Counted from the first letter of the stretch, positions 1 through 6,363 are shown. The stretch: 7,956 nt of DNA from PALSA-1004 sp046596405 (GCA_046596405.1 JBKJMN010000110.1:1-7956); one strand, 5' to 3'. The notes: generated from the sequence alone by a model not told the origin. Numbers and translations are program-made.

Positions 1-154
1 CGGCGCGTACGAGCATCACATCCCGGCCGCGGTGTGGCAGATCGCGACGCGCGGCGAATTCTATTCCGCCTATACGCCGTATCAGGCCGAATAGAATTCG
101 CCGCGCGTCGCGATCTGCCACACCGCGGCCGGGATGTGATGCTCGTACGCGCCG
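1..154. repeat. Perfect foldback inverted repeat, probable contig-end chimera
   Basis: Bases 1-66 are an exact reverse complement of bases 89-154, separated by a 22-nt loop (67-88). Both arms are gcvPA coding sequence. On the minus strand 154-89 reads in frame from the gcvPA start at 366. On the plus strand, frame 2 of the first arm reads the same peptide, GAYEHHIPAAVWQIATRG, then EFYSA, and then goes on to YTPYQAE, the continuation expected in the GcvP family, before hitting TAG at 92-94. The loop is therefore one genuine copy of the next gcvPA codons, and the strand switch lies at about 88-91. The GAA at 89-91 fits both sides, suggesting a short microhomology. This pattern suits a snap-back or template-switch artefact in amplification, library preparation or assembly. 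The arm length is limited by the window start, so the true repeat may be longer. Confidence 0.95.
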
Positions 155-366
155 GCGCCGATGAAGTTCAGCCAGCGGCCGTCGCGCTCGGCGCGCTCCT
201 GCATGAGCCGCGTGACTGCCATTTCCGTGAGCCCGGCGGGCACGGCGGACAGCGCGGTGTCGCGCAACGCCGCCGGTATTTCGTCGAAGAGGTCGTCGAT
301 CGAGGCCGCACCGATGGCGGCCAGCATCGCGCGTACGTCGTCTTCGGTGTGCGGTATGAAGGGCAT
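82..366 (-). CDS. gcvPA: Glycine dehydrogenase (decarboxylating) subunit 1, N-terminal fragment broken by foldback
   Basis: This is the start of the P-protein alpha subunit. In the two-subunit form, GcvPA and GcvPB together make the PLP enzyme that decarboxylates glycine and passes the aminomethyl group to lipoyl-GcvH. The N-terminus MPFIPHTEDDVRAMLAAIG followed by DDLFDEIP (24-31) is characteristic of GcvPA, and residues GAYEHHIPAAVW (about 70-81) and EFYS are family-conserved. Genuine sequence runs from 366 down to about 89. The final Ala and the TGA at 84-82 come from the inverted-repeat junction, because the family continues AYTPYQAE, which is visible on the opposite strand at 68-91. The real protein should be about 450 residues; only about 93 are here. 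The start is the ATG at 366-364, preceded by a pyrimidine-rich leader with no Shine-Dalgarno. It is the third gene of a gcvT-gcvH-gcvPA run, 113 nt after gcvH. The identity is secure, but the 94-residue length is an artefact. Confidence 0.88.
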   Translation of the reverse strand: MPFIPHTEDDVRAMLAAIGAASIDDLFDEIPAALRDTALSAVPAGLTEMAVTRLMQERAERDGRWLNFIGAGAYEHHIPAAVWQIATRGEFYSA

Positions 367-373
367 CTTTTAT

Positions 374-400
374 GAGAGGAGAGAGGGGAGAGGAGAGAGG
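374..400. repeat. Polypurine tract with two copies of a 13-mer
   Basis: A 27-nt uninterrupted purine run on the plus strand contains the 13-mer gagaggagagagg twice, at 374-386 and 388-400, joined by one G (14-nt period). On the coding (minus) strand it is a CU-only tract ending 7 nt before the gcvPA ATG, where a Shine-Dalgarno would normally sit. It could be simple low-complexity drift, an H-DNA-prone mirror-like tract, or part of a dispersed intergenic repeat. Function is unknown. Confidence 0.8.
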
Positions 401-416
401 CGCACCAAGCCAAGAC

Positions 417-438
417 CCCGGCGTAGCGTGATGCCGGG
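417..438. other. REP-like GC-rich hairpin in the gcvH-gcvPA gap
   Basis: The arms cccggc (417-422) and gccggg (433-438) pair perfectly around a 10-nt loop, and the loop can add a T-A and a G-T pair. There is no T-tract on either side, so it does not look like an intrinsic terminator. Nearby, cctcacg occurs twice (448-454 and 462-468), 14 nt apart. A small hairpin with short flanking repeats between two genes resembles bacterial REP elements, but this single copy cannot prove family membership. It might instead act as an mRNA-stabilising or attenuating structure between gcvH and gcvPA. Confidence 0.4.
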
Positions 439-479
439 ATAAACCCGCCTCACGCCTAACCCCTCACGATTCGCCAACA

Positions 480-869
480 TCAGTGTTCCGCGGCGTCCGC
501 AATCGCCTGGTACGCGGCCGCATCGAGCAGCCCGGTCAATTCACCGGCGGCTGAAGGCTGCAACTTGAACATCCATGCCGCGTAAGCGTCCTGATTGATT
601 TTTTCCGGAGCGTCGGCGAGTTCCGCGTTTGCAGCCACGACTTCCCCGGATACCGGTGCGAACACGTCGGCGGCGGCTTTGACCGATTCGACCACCGCGC
701 ATTCTTCGCCCTGCTTTAATCGGCGCCCGACTGCCGGGGTCTCGACGAATACCAGGTCGCCCAGCAATTCCTGCGCGTGATGCGTGATGCCCACGGTCAC
801 CGTACCGTCGGCTTCCTGCTTTACCCACTCGTGCGATTTCGTGTACTTGAGATTGGCGGGGGTGGTCAT
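480..869 (-). CDS. gcvH: Glycine cleavage system H protein
   Basis: GcvH is the lipoyl carrier that shuttles the aminomethyl intermediate from the P-protein to the T-protein and then delivers dihydrolipoyl groups to the L-protein. The 129-residue length equals that of E. coli GcvH. The N-terminal KYTKSHEWV (8-16) and GDLVFVETPAVG (37-48) are family signatures. The lipoylation motif ESVKAAAD (61-68) places the modified lysine at K64. SGEVVAAN and the C-terminal WMFKL segment complete the lipoyl-domain fold. The ATG at 869-867 has a good Shine-Dalgarno (reading AAGGGAG) 7 nt upstream, so the start is well supported. It lies 60 nt after gcvT and 113 nt before gcvPA, all on the same strand, consistent with one gcv operon. 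Nothing is odd in the protein. Recognition is near certain. Confidence 0.97.
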   Translation of the reverse strand: MTTPANLKYTKSHEWVKQEADGTVTVGITHHAQELLGDLVFVETPAVGRRLKQGEECAVVESVKAAADVFAPVSGEVVAANAELADAPEKINQDAYAAWMFKLQPSAAGELTGLLDAAAYQAIADAAEH

Positions 870-876
870 GGTTTTG

Positions 877-883
877 CTCCCTT
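877..883 (-). promoter_or_regulatory. Ribosome binding site of gcvH
   Basis: Read on the minus strand this is AAGGGAG, 7 nt before the gcvH ATG. It is one of only two clear Shine-Dalgarno sequences for the minus-strand genes here, and it fixes the gcvH start. Confidence 0.75.
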
Positions 884-929
884 AATTGTTGCCGCTGCGG
901 ATTTTATCCTGAAACGACGGCTGGCCTGC

Positions 930-2030
930 TCAGGCGATGAGGACTTTGCCGTGACGCACGAACGGCGGCTTCACCACGGCTGCGCGCAGCAGTTTGTCGC
1001 GCACCGCGACTTGCACCTCGTCGCCGGGGCGCACCGCCAGCGGTACGCGCGCCAGCGCAATCGAGCGTTCGAGCGTCGGCCCGAATCCGCCGCTGGTGAT
1101 TTCGCCGTCTCCGTGCGCGGTGACGACTTTCTGGTGGCCGCGCATCACGCCCTTGTCGGTTAGCACGAGTCCGAGCGCATGACGCACCGCGGGCTTTTTT
1201 TGCAACGCGCTTCTGCCGATGAAATCGCGCTCGGTCTTAAGATCCACCGTCCAGGCGAGACCAGTCTCGAGCGGCGTAGTCGTTTCGTCCATGTCCTGCC
1301 CGTAGAGATTCATCCCGGCCTCGAGGCGCAGCGTGTCGCGCGCGCCCAGACCCGCGGCAGCAACACCCAACGCCTGCAACTGACGCCATAGTGGTGCCGC
1401 TTGCGCTACCGGCAACAGGATTTCAAATCCGTCCTCGCCCGTGTAGCCGGTGCGCGCGAGCATGATCTCGCCCATGTGCGCCGCGCTGAAATAGACTAGA
1501 TTTGCGGCGACGGCCTGCGCTCCGGGCAGCGCGGCGTAAACCTTGTCGCGTGCCTGCGGCCCCTGCACGGCGATGATCGCGAGGTCACGGCGCGCGGTCA
1601 GCGTGACCTGCGGCGCGCACCCATCGCGTTGCGCCGTCAGCCACGCATAATCCTTGTCGGCGGTGCCGGCGTTGACGACGAGGCGGAACCAGTCCTCGGC
1701 AAAAAAATACACGATCAGATCGTCGATCACGCCGCCGGCGGGATTGAGCAGACACGAGTACAAGGCCTTGCCGGGCTGCTGCAGGCGGCCGACGTTGTTC
1801 GCGAGCACGTACGCGAGCAGCGCGCGACTGCCGGCGCCGCGCACGTCGATCGCCAGCATGTGCGAAACGTCGAACATACCGCTGGCGTTGCGCACGCGGT
1901 GGTGTTCTTCGAGCTGCGAGCCGTAATGCAGCGGCATGTCCCAGCCGCCGAAATCCACCATGCGCGCGGCAAGCTCGCGATGCAGCGCGTTCAGTGGCGT
2001 CGTCTTCAGAGTGGTCGCGGTCACGGGCAC
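930..2030 (-). CDS. gcvT: Aminomethyltransferase (glycine cleavage system T protein)
   Basis: GcvT transfers the methylene carbon from aminomethyl-lipoyl GcvH to tetrahydrofolate and releases ammonia. The 366 residues match the usual length (E. coli 364). Clear family blocks are ARMVDFGGWDMPLHYGSQ (22-39), GMFDVSHM (51-58), GKALYS (87-92), NPAGGVIDDLIVY (96-108, with the conserved Asp pair D103/D104 thought to act in folate-dependent catalysis), the TGYTGEDGFE block in mid-protein, and GLGARDTLRLEAGMNLYGQDMDE further on. The likely start is GTG at 2030-2028. No ATG, GTG or TTG lies in frame between it and the upstream gene, and the Shine-Dalgarno is weak at best (GGA only). An out-of-frame ATG at 2038 opens a five-codon ORF that ends at 2021, across the GTG. 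The gene begins 53 nt after the DUF3426 gene and 60 nt before gcvH. The family call is very secure; the exact start is moderate. Confidence 0.96.
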   Translation of the reverse strand: MPVTATTLKTTPLNALHRELAARMVDFGGWDMPLHYGSQLEEHHRVRNASGMFDVSHMLAIDVRGAGSRALLAYVLANNVGRLQQPGKALYSCLLNPAGGVIDDLIVYFFAEDWFRLVVNAGTADKDYAWLTAQRDGCAPQVTLTARRDLAIIAVQGPQARDKVYAALPGAQAVAANLVYFSAAHMGEIMLARTGYTGEDGFEILLPVAQAAPLWRQLQALGVAAAGLGARDTLRLEAGMNLYGQDMDETTTPLETGLAWTVDLKTERDFIGRSALQKKPAVRHALGLVLTDKGVMRGHQKVVTAHGDGEITSGGFGPTLERSIALARVPLAVRPGDEVQVAVRDKLLRAAVVKPPFVRHGKVLIA

Positions 2031-2083
2031 GGTTCCATAAAAAAGGGTGAAGCCGATACTGCACCGCCGCTGACGCGGGCAAG

Positions 2084-2968
2084 TCAGCGCGCGGGCGCGG
2101 CGATCAGATCGAGCCGGAAGCCCGCCGCACCAAGATCGCCGGTATCGAGATCGAGCCGGATTGTGACCTCCGCGTTCGGCGCGATGCCGGCGCGCGGGTC
2201 GCGTCCGGCGACGAGATACTCGGCGGGCACGAATATGCGGCGCGCCACCGTGTGCTCCTTGGTGTTGGTGAGCACGACATCAAGCGCCGGATAACCGAGT
2301 TCAGTCGTTGCATGATTGCGTAACGTTGCGGTCAACGCGATCTGGCCGGGATTGGCCGGGTCGGGCGCCTGCATATCGGATGCCTCGATACTGATCTGGC
2401 GCGGACGCTGCGGCAACGCGACCGTGCATCGCAGCAGCTCGCACATTTTATTGAGGTGCGGACGCGCTTCCGGCAGGCTCGCCGCGATGTCGCTGCGATA
2501 AAAATAAGCGCCCTGGGCGGCAAGCCCGCACAGCATCAACGCGATGCCGAACGCCCAACCGAACTTGCGGCGGCGTGTCGGCGCTACGGCGGCGGCGGAT
2601 TGCTCAAATGGCCGCGGCTCAAAATCGTTGACGCGCGGCGGGGCCGGCGCAGATGGCTCGACACTCACGCTCGCGATGTATAAAGGTGGTGGCACTGCGG
2701 GAGGCGACACTGCGGGCGGCGGCGCTGCCGGGGGTTCCGCGACGGTCGCTGCGGCTTCGGATACCGGTGTGATTTCCGGCTCGATATCGCGTGCTGCCTC
2801 CTGCTGCACGACTTCGGGCGGCGCCTCCGGCAGCGTCGCCAGCGTCTTGAAGCCATCGAACACCTGCGCGCAGCGGCCGCAGCGCACCATCCCGTGCTGC
2901 GCCTGCAACTGCGGCGGAGTTACGCGGAACGTCGTGCTGCAACTCGGGCACTGGGTAACGATGCTCAT
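2084..2968 (-). CDS. Zinc-ribbon and DUF3426 domain membrane protein
   Basis: The function is unknown. The 294 residues show an N-terminal zinc ribbon of the MJ0042 type, with C7-x2-C10 and C30-x2-C33 expected to bind one zinc. A Pro/Ala-rich linker (about 48-130) follows, then a basic stop RTRRRK-like patch just before a single transmembrane segment (about 136-157). A C-terminal DUF3426 domain (about 160-294) contains the recurring Cys-x4-Cys pair C176/C181 followed by VALP. The topology suggests a cytoplasmic zinc ribbon and a periplasmic C-terminal domain. The linker DNA around 2690-2740 shows an imperfect 15-nt repetition giving PPA-type repeats. It starts at the ATG at 2968-2966, 15 nt after prmA and with no clear Shine-Dalgarno, so it is probably co-transcribed and coupled with prmA. 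Being next to prmA is, as I recall, usual in Betaproteobacteria; the functional link is not known. Confidence 0.88.
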   Translation of the reverse strand: MSIVTQCPSCSTTFRVTPPQLQAQHGMVRCGRCAQVFDGFKTLATLPEAPPEVVQQEAARDIEPEITPVSEAAATVAEPPAAPPPAVSPPAVPPPLYIASVSVEPSAPAPPRVNDFEPRPFEQSAAAVAPTRRRKFGWAFGIALMLCGLAAQGAYFYRSDIAASLPEARPHLNKMCELLRCTVALPQRPRQISIEASDMQAPDPANPGQIALTATLRNHATTELGYPALDVVLTNTKEHTVARRIFVPAEYLVAGRDPRAGIAPNAEVTIRLDLDTGDLGAAGFRLDLIAAPAR

Positions 2969-2983
2969 GGTGCGTCTGAACCG

Positions 2984-3874
2984 TTAACGCCGGGTGCCGC
3001 TGATGAGCACCCAGCCGTCTTCGTGGCGCAGCGGCGCCAGATCGAACGCAGCGCGATAGGCATTCTCGACTTCGCGCGCTTGATGCGCGAGCACGCCCGA
3101 CAACAGAATTCGGCCGCCGGCGCGGGTGAGCCGCGCAAGCAAAGGCGCGAGCAGTTTGAGCGGATTGGCGAGAATGTTGGCAAGCACGATATCGGCGGGC
3201 TCCGGCGGGCCGCTCTCGGCGGCGACAAATTCGATGTGCACCTGATTTTGCATCGCATTATGGCGCGCCGCAAGGAGCGCCAGCGGATCGATGTCGACAC
3301 CGGTGGCACGCGCCGCGCCGAGCTTCATTGCGGCAATGCCCAGGATGCCGGAACCACAGCCGTAGTCGAGCACCGCTTCGCCGCCGCGCAAATTGGCGTC
3401 GAGCCACGTCAGACACAACCGCGTCGTCGCATGCGTGCCGGTGCCGAACGCGAGGCCGGGATCGATCACGAGATTGATGGCCGCGGCGTCCGGCGGCGTG
3501 TGCCAGGTTGGAACCACCCATAAGCGCGACGACACGCGTACGGGCTGAAACTGGCTCTGCGTAGCGCGCACCCAGTCCTGATCGGCGACGTGCGCGACCT
3601 CGACGGCGATCGCGTCAGCGAGGCCGGCCGCGCGCAACGCGGCAGTGACTTTCGCAGCGACGGTGTCGCCGTCCTCGAACAACGCACTGACCCGCGAGGA
3701 TTTCCACTCGCCGGCGGCGGGTTCACCGGGCTCGCCGAACAATGCCTGCTCGTCGACCGTGCCCGCGCGTGCATCCGTCACGTCGACCGCAATCGCGCCT
3801 GCGTCAAGCAGGATATCGGACAGCGGCTCGACGCTCGCTGCCTCAACCGTAAAATTAATGCTAAGCCACGCCAT
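2984..3874 (-). CDS. prmA: Ribosomal protein L11 methyltransferase
   Basis: PrmA is a SAM-dependent methyltransferase that trimethylates amino groups of ribosomal protein L11 (RplK). The 296 residues match the family length (about 293 in E. coli). Residues 1-100 form the L11-recognition domain. The methyltransferase domain follows, with the family signature DPGLAFGTGTHATT (138-151), SAM-binding motif I VLDYGCGSGILGIAA (168-182), motif II GVDIDPLAL (192-200) and the substrate-loop motif NILANPL (233-239). The start is the ATG at 3874-3872, giving MAWLSINF, the usual family N-terminus; the Shine-Dalgarno is weak. It lies 103 nt downstream of accC and 15 nt upstream of the DUF3426 gene, on the same strand. 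The 103-nt gap has no obvious terminator, so read-through from accBC is possible. Recognition is very secure. Confidence 0.97.
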   Translation of the reverse strand: MAWLSINFTVEAASVEPLSDILLDAGAIAVDVTDARAGTVDEQALFGEPGEPAAGEWKSSRVSALFEDGDTVAAKVTAALRAAGLADAIAVEVAHVADQDWVRATQSQFQPVRVSSRLWVVPTWHTPPDAAAINLVIDPGLAFGTGTHATTRLCLTWLDANLRGGEAVLDYGCGSGILGIAAMKLGAARATGVDIDPLALLAARHNAMQNQVHIEFVAAESGPPEPADIVLANILANPLKLLAPLLARLTRAGGRILLSGVLAHQAREVENAYRAAFDLAPLRHEDGWVLISGTRR

Positions 3875-3977
3875 GTGAGCACCGAAGATTGTCGCGCGCC
3901 GATTCAGGATTGCGCTTTGCCTGGTTCCGGATGGTCAATTTGCGCCATCGCCCTTGCCGCGCCTGCAGCCGCGCGGT

Positions 3978-5333
3978 TTACTCGGCTTTGGCCGACTTTG
4001 CGAGCTTCTGCTCGAGATAGTGAATGCTGGTGCCGCCGCGCAGAAATGCCGCATCGCGCATCAGTTCCGCGTGCAACGGCAGGTTGGTCTGGATGCCTTC
4101 GACCACGGCTTCGGACAGCGCGATGCCCATGCGCGCGATCGCCTGCTCGCGCGTGTCGCCGTACGCAATCAGCTTGCCGATCAGGGAATCGTAATGGGGC
4201 GGCACGAAATAATTATTGTAGACGTGCGAGTCGACGCGGATGCCGGGTCCGCCCGGCATGTGCCAGGAGGTGACGCGGCCCGGCGACGGCGTGAATTTGT
4301 ACGGGTCTTCGGCGTTGATCCGGCACTCGATCGCGTGCCCTTTGAAAACTACATCGCGCTGCTTGACCGGCATGCGCTCGCCCGCTGCGATACGGATCTG
4401 CGCCTGCACGATGTCGACCCCGGTGATCATCTCCGTCACGGGGTGCTCGACCTGCAGCCGCGTATTCATTTCGATGAAGTAAAACTCGTCGTTCTCATAT
4501 AGAAACTCGAAAGTGCCGGCGCCTTCGTAGCCGATTTTGCGGCAGGCTTCCGCGCAACGCTCGCCCACGCGGATGCGCCCGCGCATCGGCAGGTGCGGCG
4601 CCGGCGCCTCTTCGATGATTTTCTGGTGGCGGCGCTGCATCGAGCAGTCACGGTCGCCGAGATATACCGCGTTGCGAAACTTGTCTGCCAGCACCTGGAC
4701 TTCGATGTGGCGCGGGGCCTCGAGGAATTTTTCCAGGTAGACCATCGGATTGCCGAACGCCGCCTGCGCCTCGGCGCGCGTCAGCGCCACCGCGTTGAGC
4801 AAAGCAGCCTCGGTGTGCACGACGCGCATGCCGCGCCCGCCGCCCCCGCCGGCCGCTTTGATGATCACGGGATAGCCGATCGCACGCGCGGTCTTGACGA
4901 TTTCCTCAGGGACCTCCGGCAGCGCCCCCTCGCTGCCCGGTACGCACGGAATGCCGGCCTTGCGCATGGCCGCCTTCGCGCTGACCTTGTCGCCCATCAA
5001 CCGGATCGTCTCGGCCCTCGGTCCGATAAAAACAAAGCCGCTTTTTTCCACGCGTTCGGCGAAGTCGGCGTTTTCGGAAAGAAAACCGTAGCCTGGATGA
5101 ATCGCCTGGGCGTCGGTAACCTCAGCCGCGCTGATGATGGCCGGGATATTGAGATAGCTCAAAGCGGAAGGCGGCGGCCCTATACAGACCGATTCGTCCG
5201 CGAGCTTGACGTACTTGGCCTCCGCGTCCGCCTCGGAGTGGACGGCCACGGTTTTGATGCCGAGTTCGCGGCAGGCGCGCTGGATGCGTAAGGCGATTTC
5301 GCCGCGGTTGGCGATCAGAATCTTTTGAAACAC
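3978..5333 (-). CDS. accC: Acetyl-CoA carboxylase, biotin carboxylase subunit
   Basis: AccC uses ATP and bicarbonate to carboxylate the biotin on AccB, the first half-reaction of malonyl-CoA synthesis for fatty acids. The 451 residues compare with 449 in E. coli, and the key residues fall at the same numbers: K116, K159, H209, K238, E276, E288, N290, R292, E296 and R338. The domains are a biotin-carboxylase N-terminal domain (KILIANRGEIALRI, 4-17), an ATP-grasp domain with the glycine-rich loop AAGGGGGRGM (160-169) and EMNTRLQVEHPVTE (288-301), and a C-terminal domain from about 335. The start is GTG at 5333-5331; an in-frame TAG two codons upstream (5339-5337) excludes any longer start. No Shine-Dalgarno is seen, only a G-rich stretch about 10-20 nt upstream. 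It follows accB by 92 nt. Near-certain identity. Confidence 0.98.
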   Translation of the reverse strand: MFQKILIANRGEIALRIQRACRELGIKTVAVHSEADAEAKYVKLADESVCIGPPPSALSYLNIPAIISAAEVTDAQAIHPGYGFLSENADFAERVEKSGFVFIGPRAETIRLMGDKVSAKAAMRKAGIPCVPGSEGALPEVPEEIVKTARAIGYPVIIKAAGGGGGRGMRVVHTEAALLNAVALTRAEAQAAFGNPMVYLEKFLEAPRHIEVQVLADKFRNAVYLGDRDCSMQRRHQKIIEEAPAPHLPMRGRIRVGERCAEACRKIGYEGAGTFEFLYENDEFYFIEMNTRLQVEHPVTEMITGVDIVQAQIRIAAGERMPVKQRDVVFKGHAIECRINAEDPYKFTPSPGRVTSWHMPGGPGIRVDSHVYNNYFVPPHYDSLIGKLIAYGDTREQAIARMGIALSEAVVEGIQTNLPLHAELMRDAAFLRGGTSIHYLEQKLAKSAKAE

Positions 5334-5425
5334 CGGCTAGCGCCCGCCCCGCCCACAGCCGGCGTCCGGCCGCCGCACGCGATGTTGGTCCGCCGTCCAG
5401 CCGCCGCGCTGCCGGTTCGCGCGCC

Positions 5426-5875
5426 TCATTCGATGACCATCAGCGGATGGCCGTATTCGACCGGCTGACCGTTTTCCGCCAGGATGGCTTTAATCACGCC
5501 CGAGCGGTCGGCCTCGATTTCGTTGAGCAGCTTCATCGCTTCGATGATGCAAACGGTCTCACCCTCGCTGACGGTTTGACCGACCTCCACAAAAGGCTTG
5601 GAGCCAGGCGTCGCCGCGCGATAGTAAGTGCCAACCATAGGCGATTTCAGGACATGGCCTTCCGGTGCGGCGGCGGCCGGCGGGGTGGCGACAACGGAAC
5701 CCGGGGCCGCCGCGGCGGCAGCGCCGGTGGCCGGCGTTACGGTAGCGGTGGCCGGCGCGTTAGAGGAGTTGTTGCGGGTGATGCGCACTTTCTCCTCGCC
5801 CTCGGTGATTTCGAGTTCGGCGATGCCGGATTCCTCGACCAGATCGATCAGCTTTTTGAGTTTACGCAGGTCCAT
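5426..5875 (-). CDS. accB: Acetyl-CoA carboxylase, biotin carboxyl carrier protein
   Basis: AccB carries the biotin that shuttles CO2 from AccC to the carboxyltransferase AccAD. From the ATG at 5875-5873 it is 149 residues. The N-terminus MDLRKLKKLIDLVEESGI and the segment ELEITEGEEKVRI are family-typical. An Ala/Pro/Thr-rich flexible linker spans about 39-72, and the biotinyl domain covers 73-149. The biotin motif EAMKLLNEIEAD (112-123) places the modified lysine at K115. The segment YYRAATPGSKPFV (84-96) corresponds to the thumb of this AccB type. A strong Shine-Dalgarno (GGAGGTG) lies just before this ATG. A longer in-frame reading up to 5923 exists, but its extra 16 residues overlap aroQ and match no family extension. 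The start lies inside the end of aroQ (14-nt overlap), suggesting translational coupling. Confidence 0.96.
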   Translation of the reverse strand: MDLRKLKKLIDLVEESGIAELEITEGEEKVRITRNNSSNAPATATVTPATGAAAAAAPGSVVATPPAAAAPEGHVLKSPMVGTYYRAATPGSKPFVEVGQTVSEGETVCIIEAMKLLNEIEADRSGVIKAILAENGQPVEYGHPLMVIE

Positions 5876-6329
5876 CTTCACCTCCGGACGATCCATGCAG
5901 TGCATATTCGAGCGCCAGTTCATACCCGGTGCCGCCCCAACCGCTGATGACGCCCGCCGCTAGATCGGCAAAATACGAGCGGTGGCGGAAGGGCTCCCGC
6001 CGCCAGACATTCGACAAATGTACTTCGATAAACGGAATGCGCACGGCCGCCAGCGCATCGCGCATTGCGACGCTGGTGTGGGTGTACGCCGCCGGATTGA
6101 TAATGATGAAGTCGACCGCTTCGAGTCGCGCCTGCTGGATTCGATTCACCAGATCGCCTTCGACGTTGCTCTGATACGCCGTGAGCGTGATGCCGGCGCG
6201 CGTCGCGCGGTCGACCAATCGTTGGTTGATCGCTGCCAGCGTGGCGGCGCCGTAATGCTCGGGTTCGCGCTCGCCCAGCAAATTGAGATTGGGGCCATGC
6301 AGGACGAGGACGTTTTGAGAGGCGGGCAT
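5862..6329 (-). CDS. aroQ: 3-dehydroquinate dehydratase, type II
   Basis: AroQ dehydrates 3-dehydroquinate to 3-dehydroshikimate, the third step of the shikimate pathway. The type II signature is complete: VLVLHGPNLNLLGERE (7-22), the lid with the likely catalytic tyrosine Y26 in PEHYG, QSNVEGDLV (53-61), INPAAYTHTS (77-86), EVHLSN (102-107) with H104, the REPFRHRS segment (111-118), and GWGGTGYELAL near the end. From the ATG at 6329-6327 it has 155 residues, close to the usual 145-150. A farther ATG at 6398 would add 23 residues with no family counterpart, so I reject it. No clear Shine-Dalgarno precedes 6329. The C-terminal tail SSGGEDGPA overlaps the accB RBS and start by 14 nt. It is the first gene of an aroQ-accB-accC operon, preceded by a 325-nt intergenic region. 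Confidence 0.96.
   Translation of the reverse strand: MPASQNVLVLHGPNLNLLGEREPEHYGAATLAAINQRLVDRATRAGITLTAYQSNVEGDLVNRIQQARLEAVDFIIINPAAYTHTSVAMRDALAAVRIPFIEVHLSNVWRREPFRHRSYFADLAAGVISGWGGTGYELALEYALHGSSGGEDGPA
5879..5885 (-). promoter_or_regulatory. Ribosome binding site of accB, inside aroQ
   Basis: Read on the minus strand this is GGAGGTG, with the GGAGG core 5 nt before the accB ATG at 5875. It lies within the last codons of aroQ (it encodes part of Gly-Gly-Glu). It decides the accB start in favour of the 149-residue form over the longer in-frame reading. Confidence 0.8.
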
Positions 6330-6363
6330 AGTGGAGCCGGCGTTTTTACCAGGAGGATTAGCG

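Noticed and set aside
2680..2740. Imperfect 15-nt repeats as a possible minisatellite
   Set aside because: They encode the Pro/Ala-rich linker of the DUF3426 protein and are explained by low-complexity protein sequence.
3957..3976. Hairpin ccgcgc / gcgcgg just after the accC stop, as a possible terminator
   Set aside because: The 6-bp stem is perfect, but no T-tract follows on the minus strand, and short GC stems are expected by chance at this GC content.
4593..5291. Long plus-strand reading frame (232 codons) antisense to accC
   Set aside because: It lies opposite a fully conserved accC, its composition is rich in Arg/Ala/Gly, and no family motif is visible. High-GC genes commonly give such shadow frames. 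The same holds for plus-strand frames at 1629-2294, 3590-4273 and 2894-3523.
5876..5923. Longer accB start at 5923 (16 extra residues)
   Set aside because: The extension overlaps aroQ coding sequence, is not family-like, and the strong RBS lies next to the ATG at 5875.
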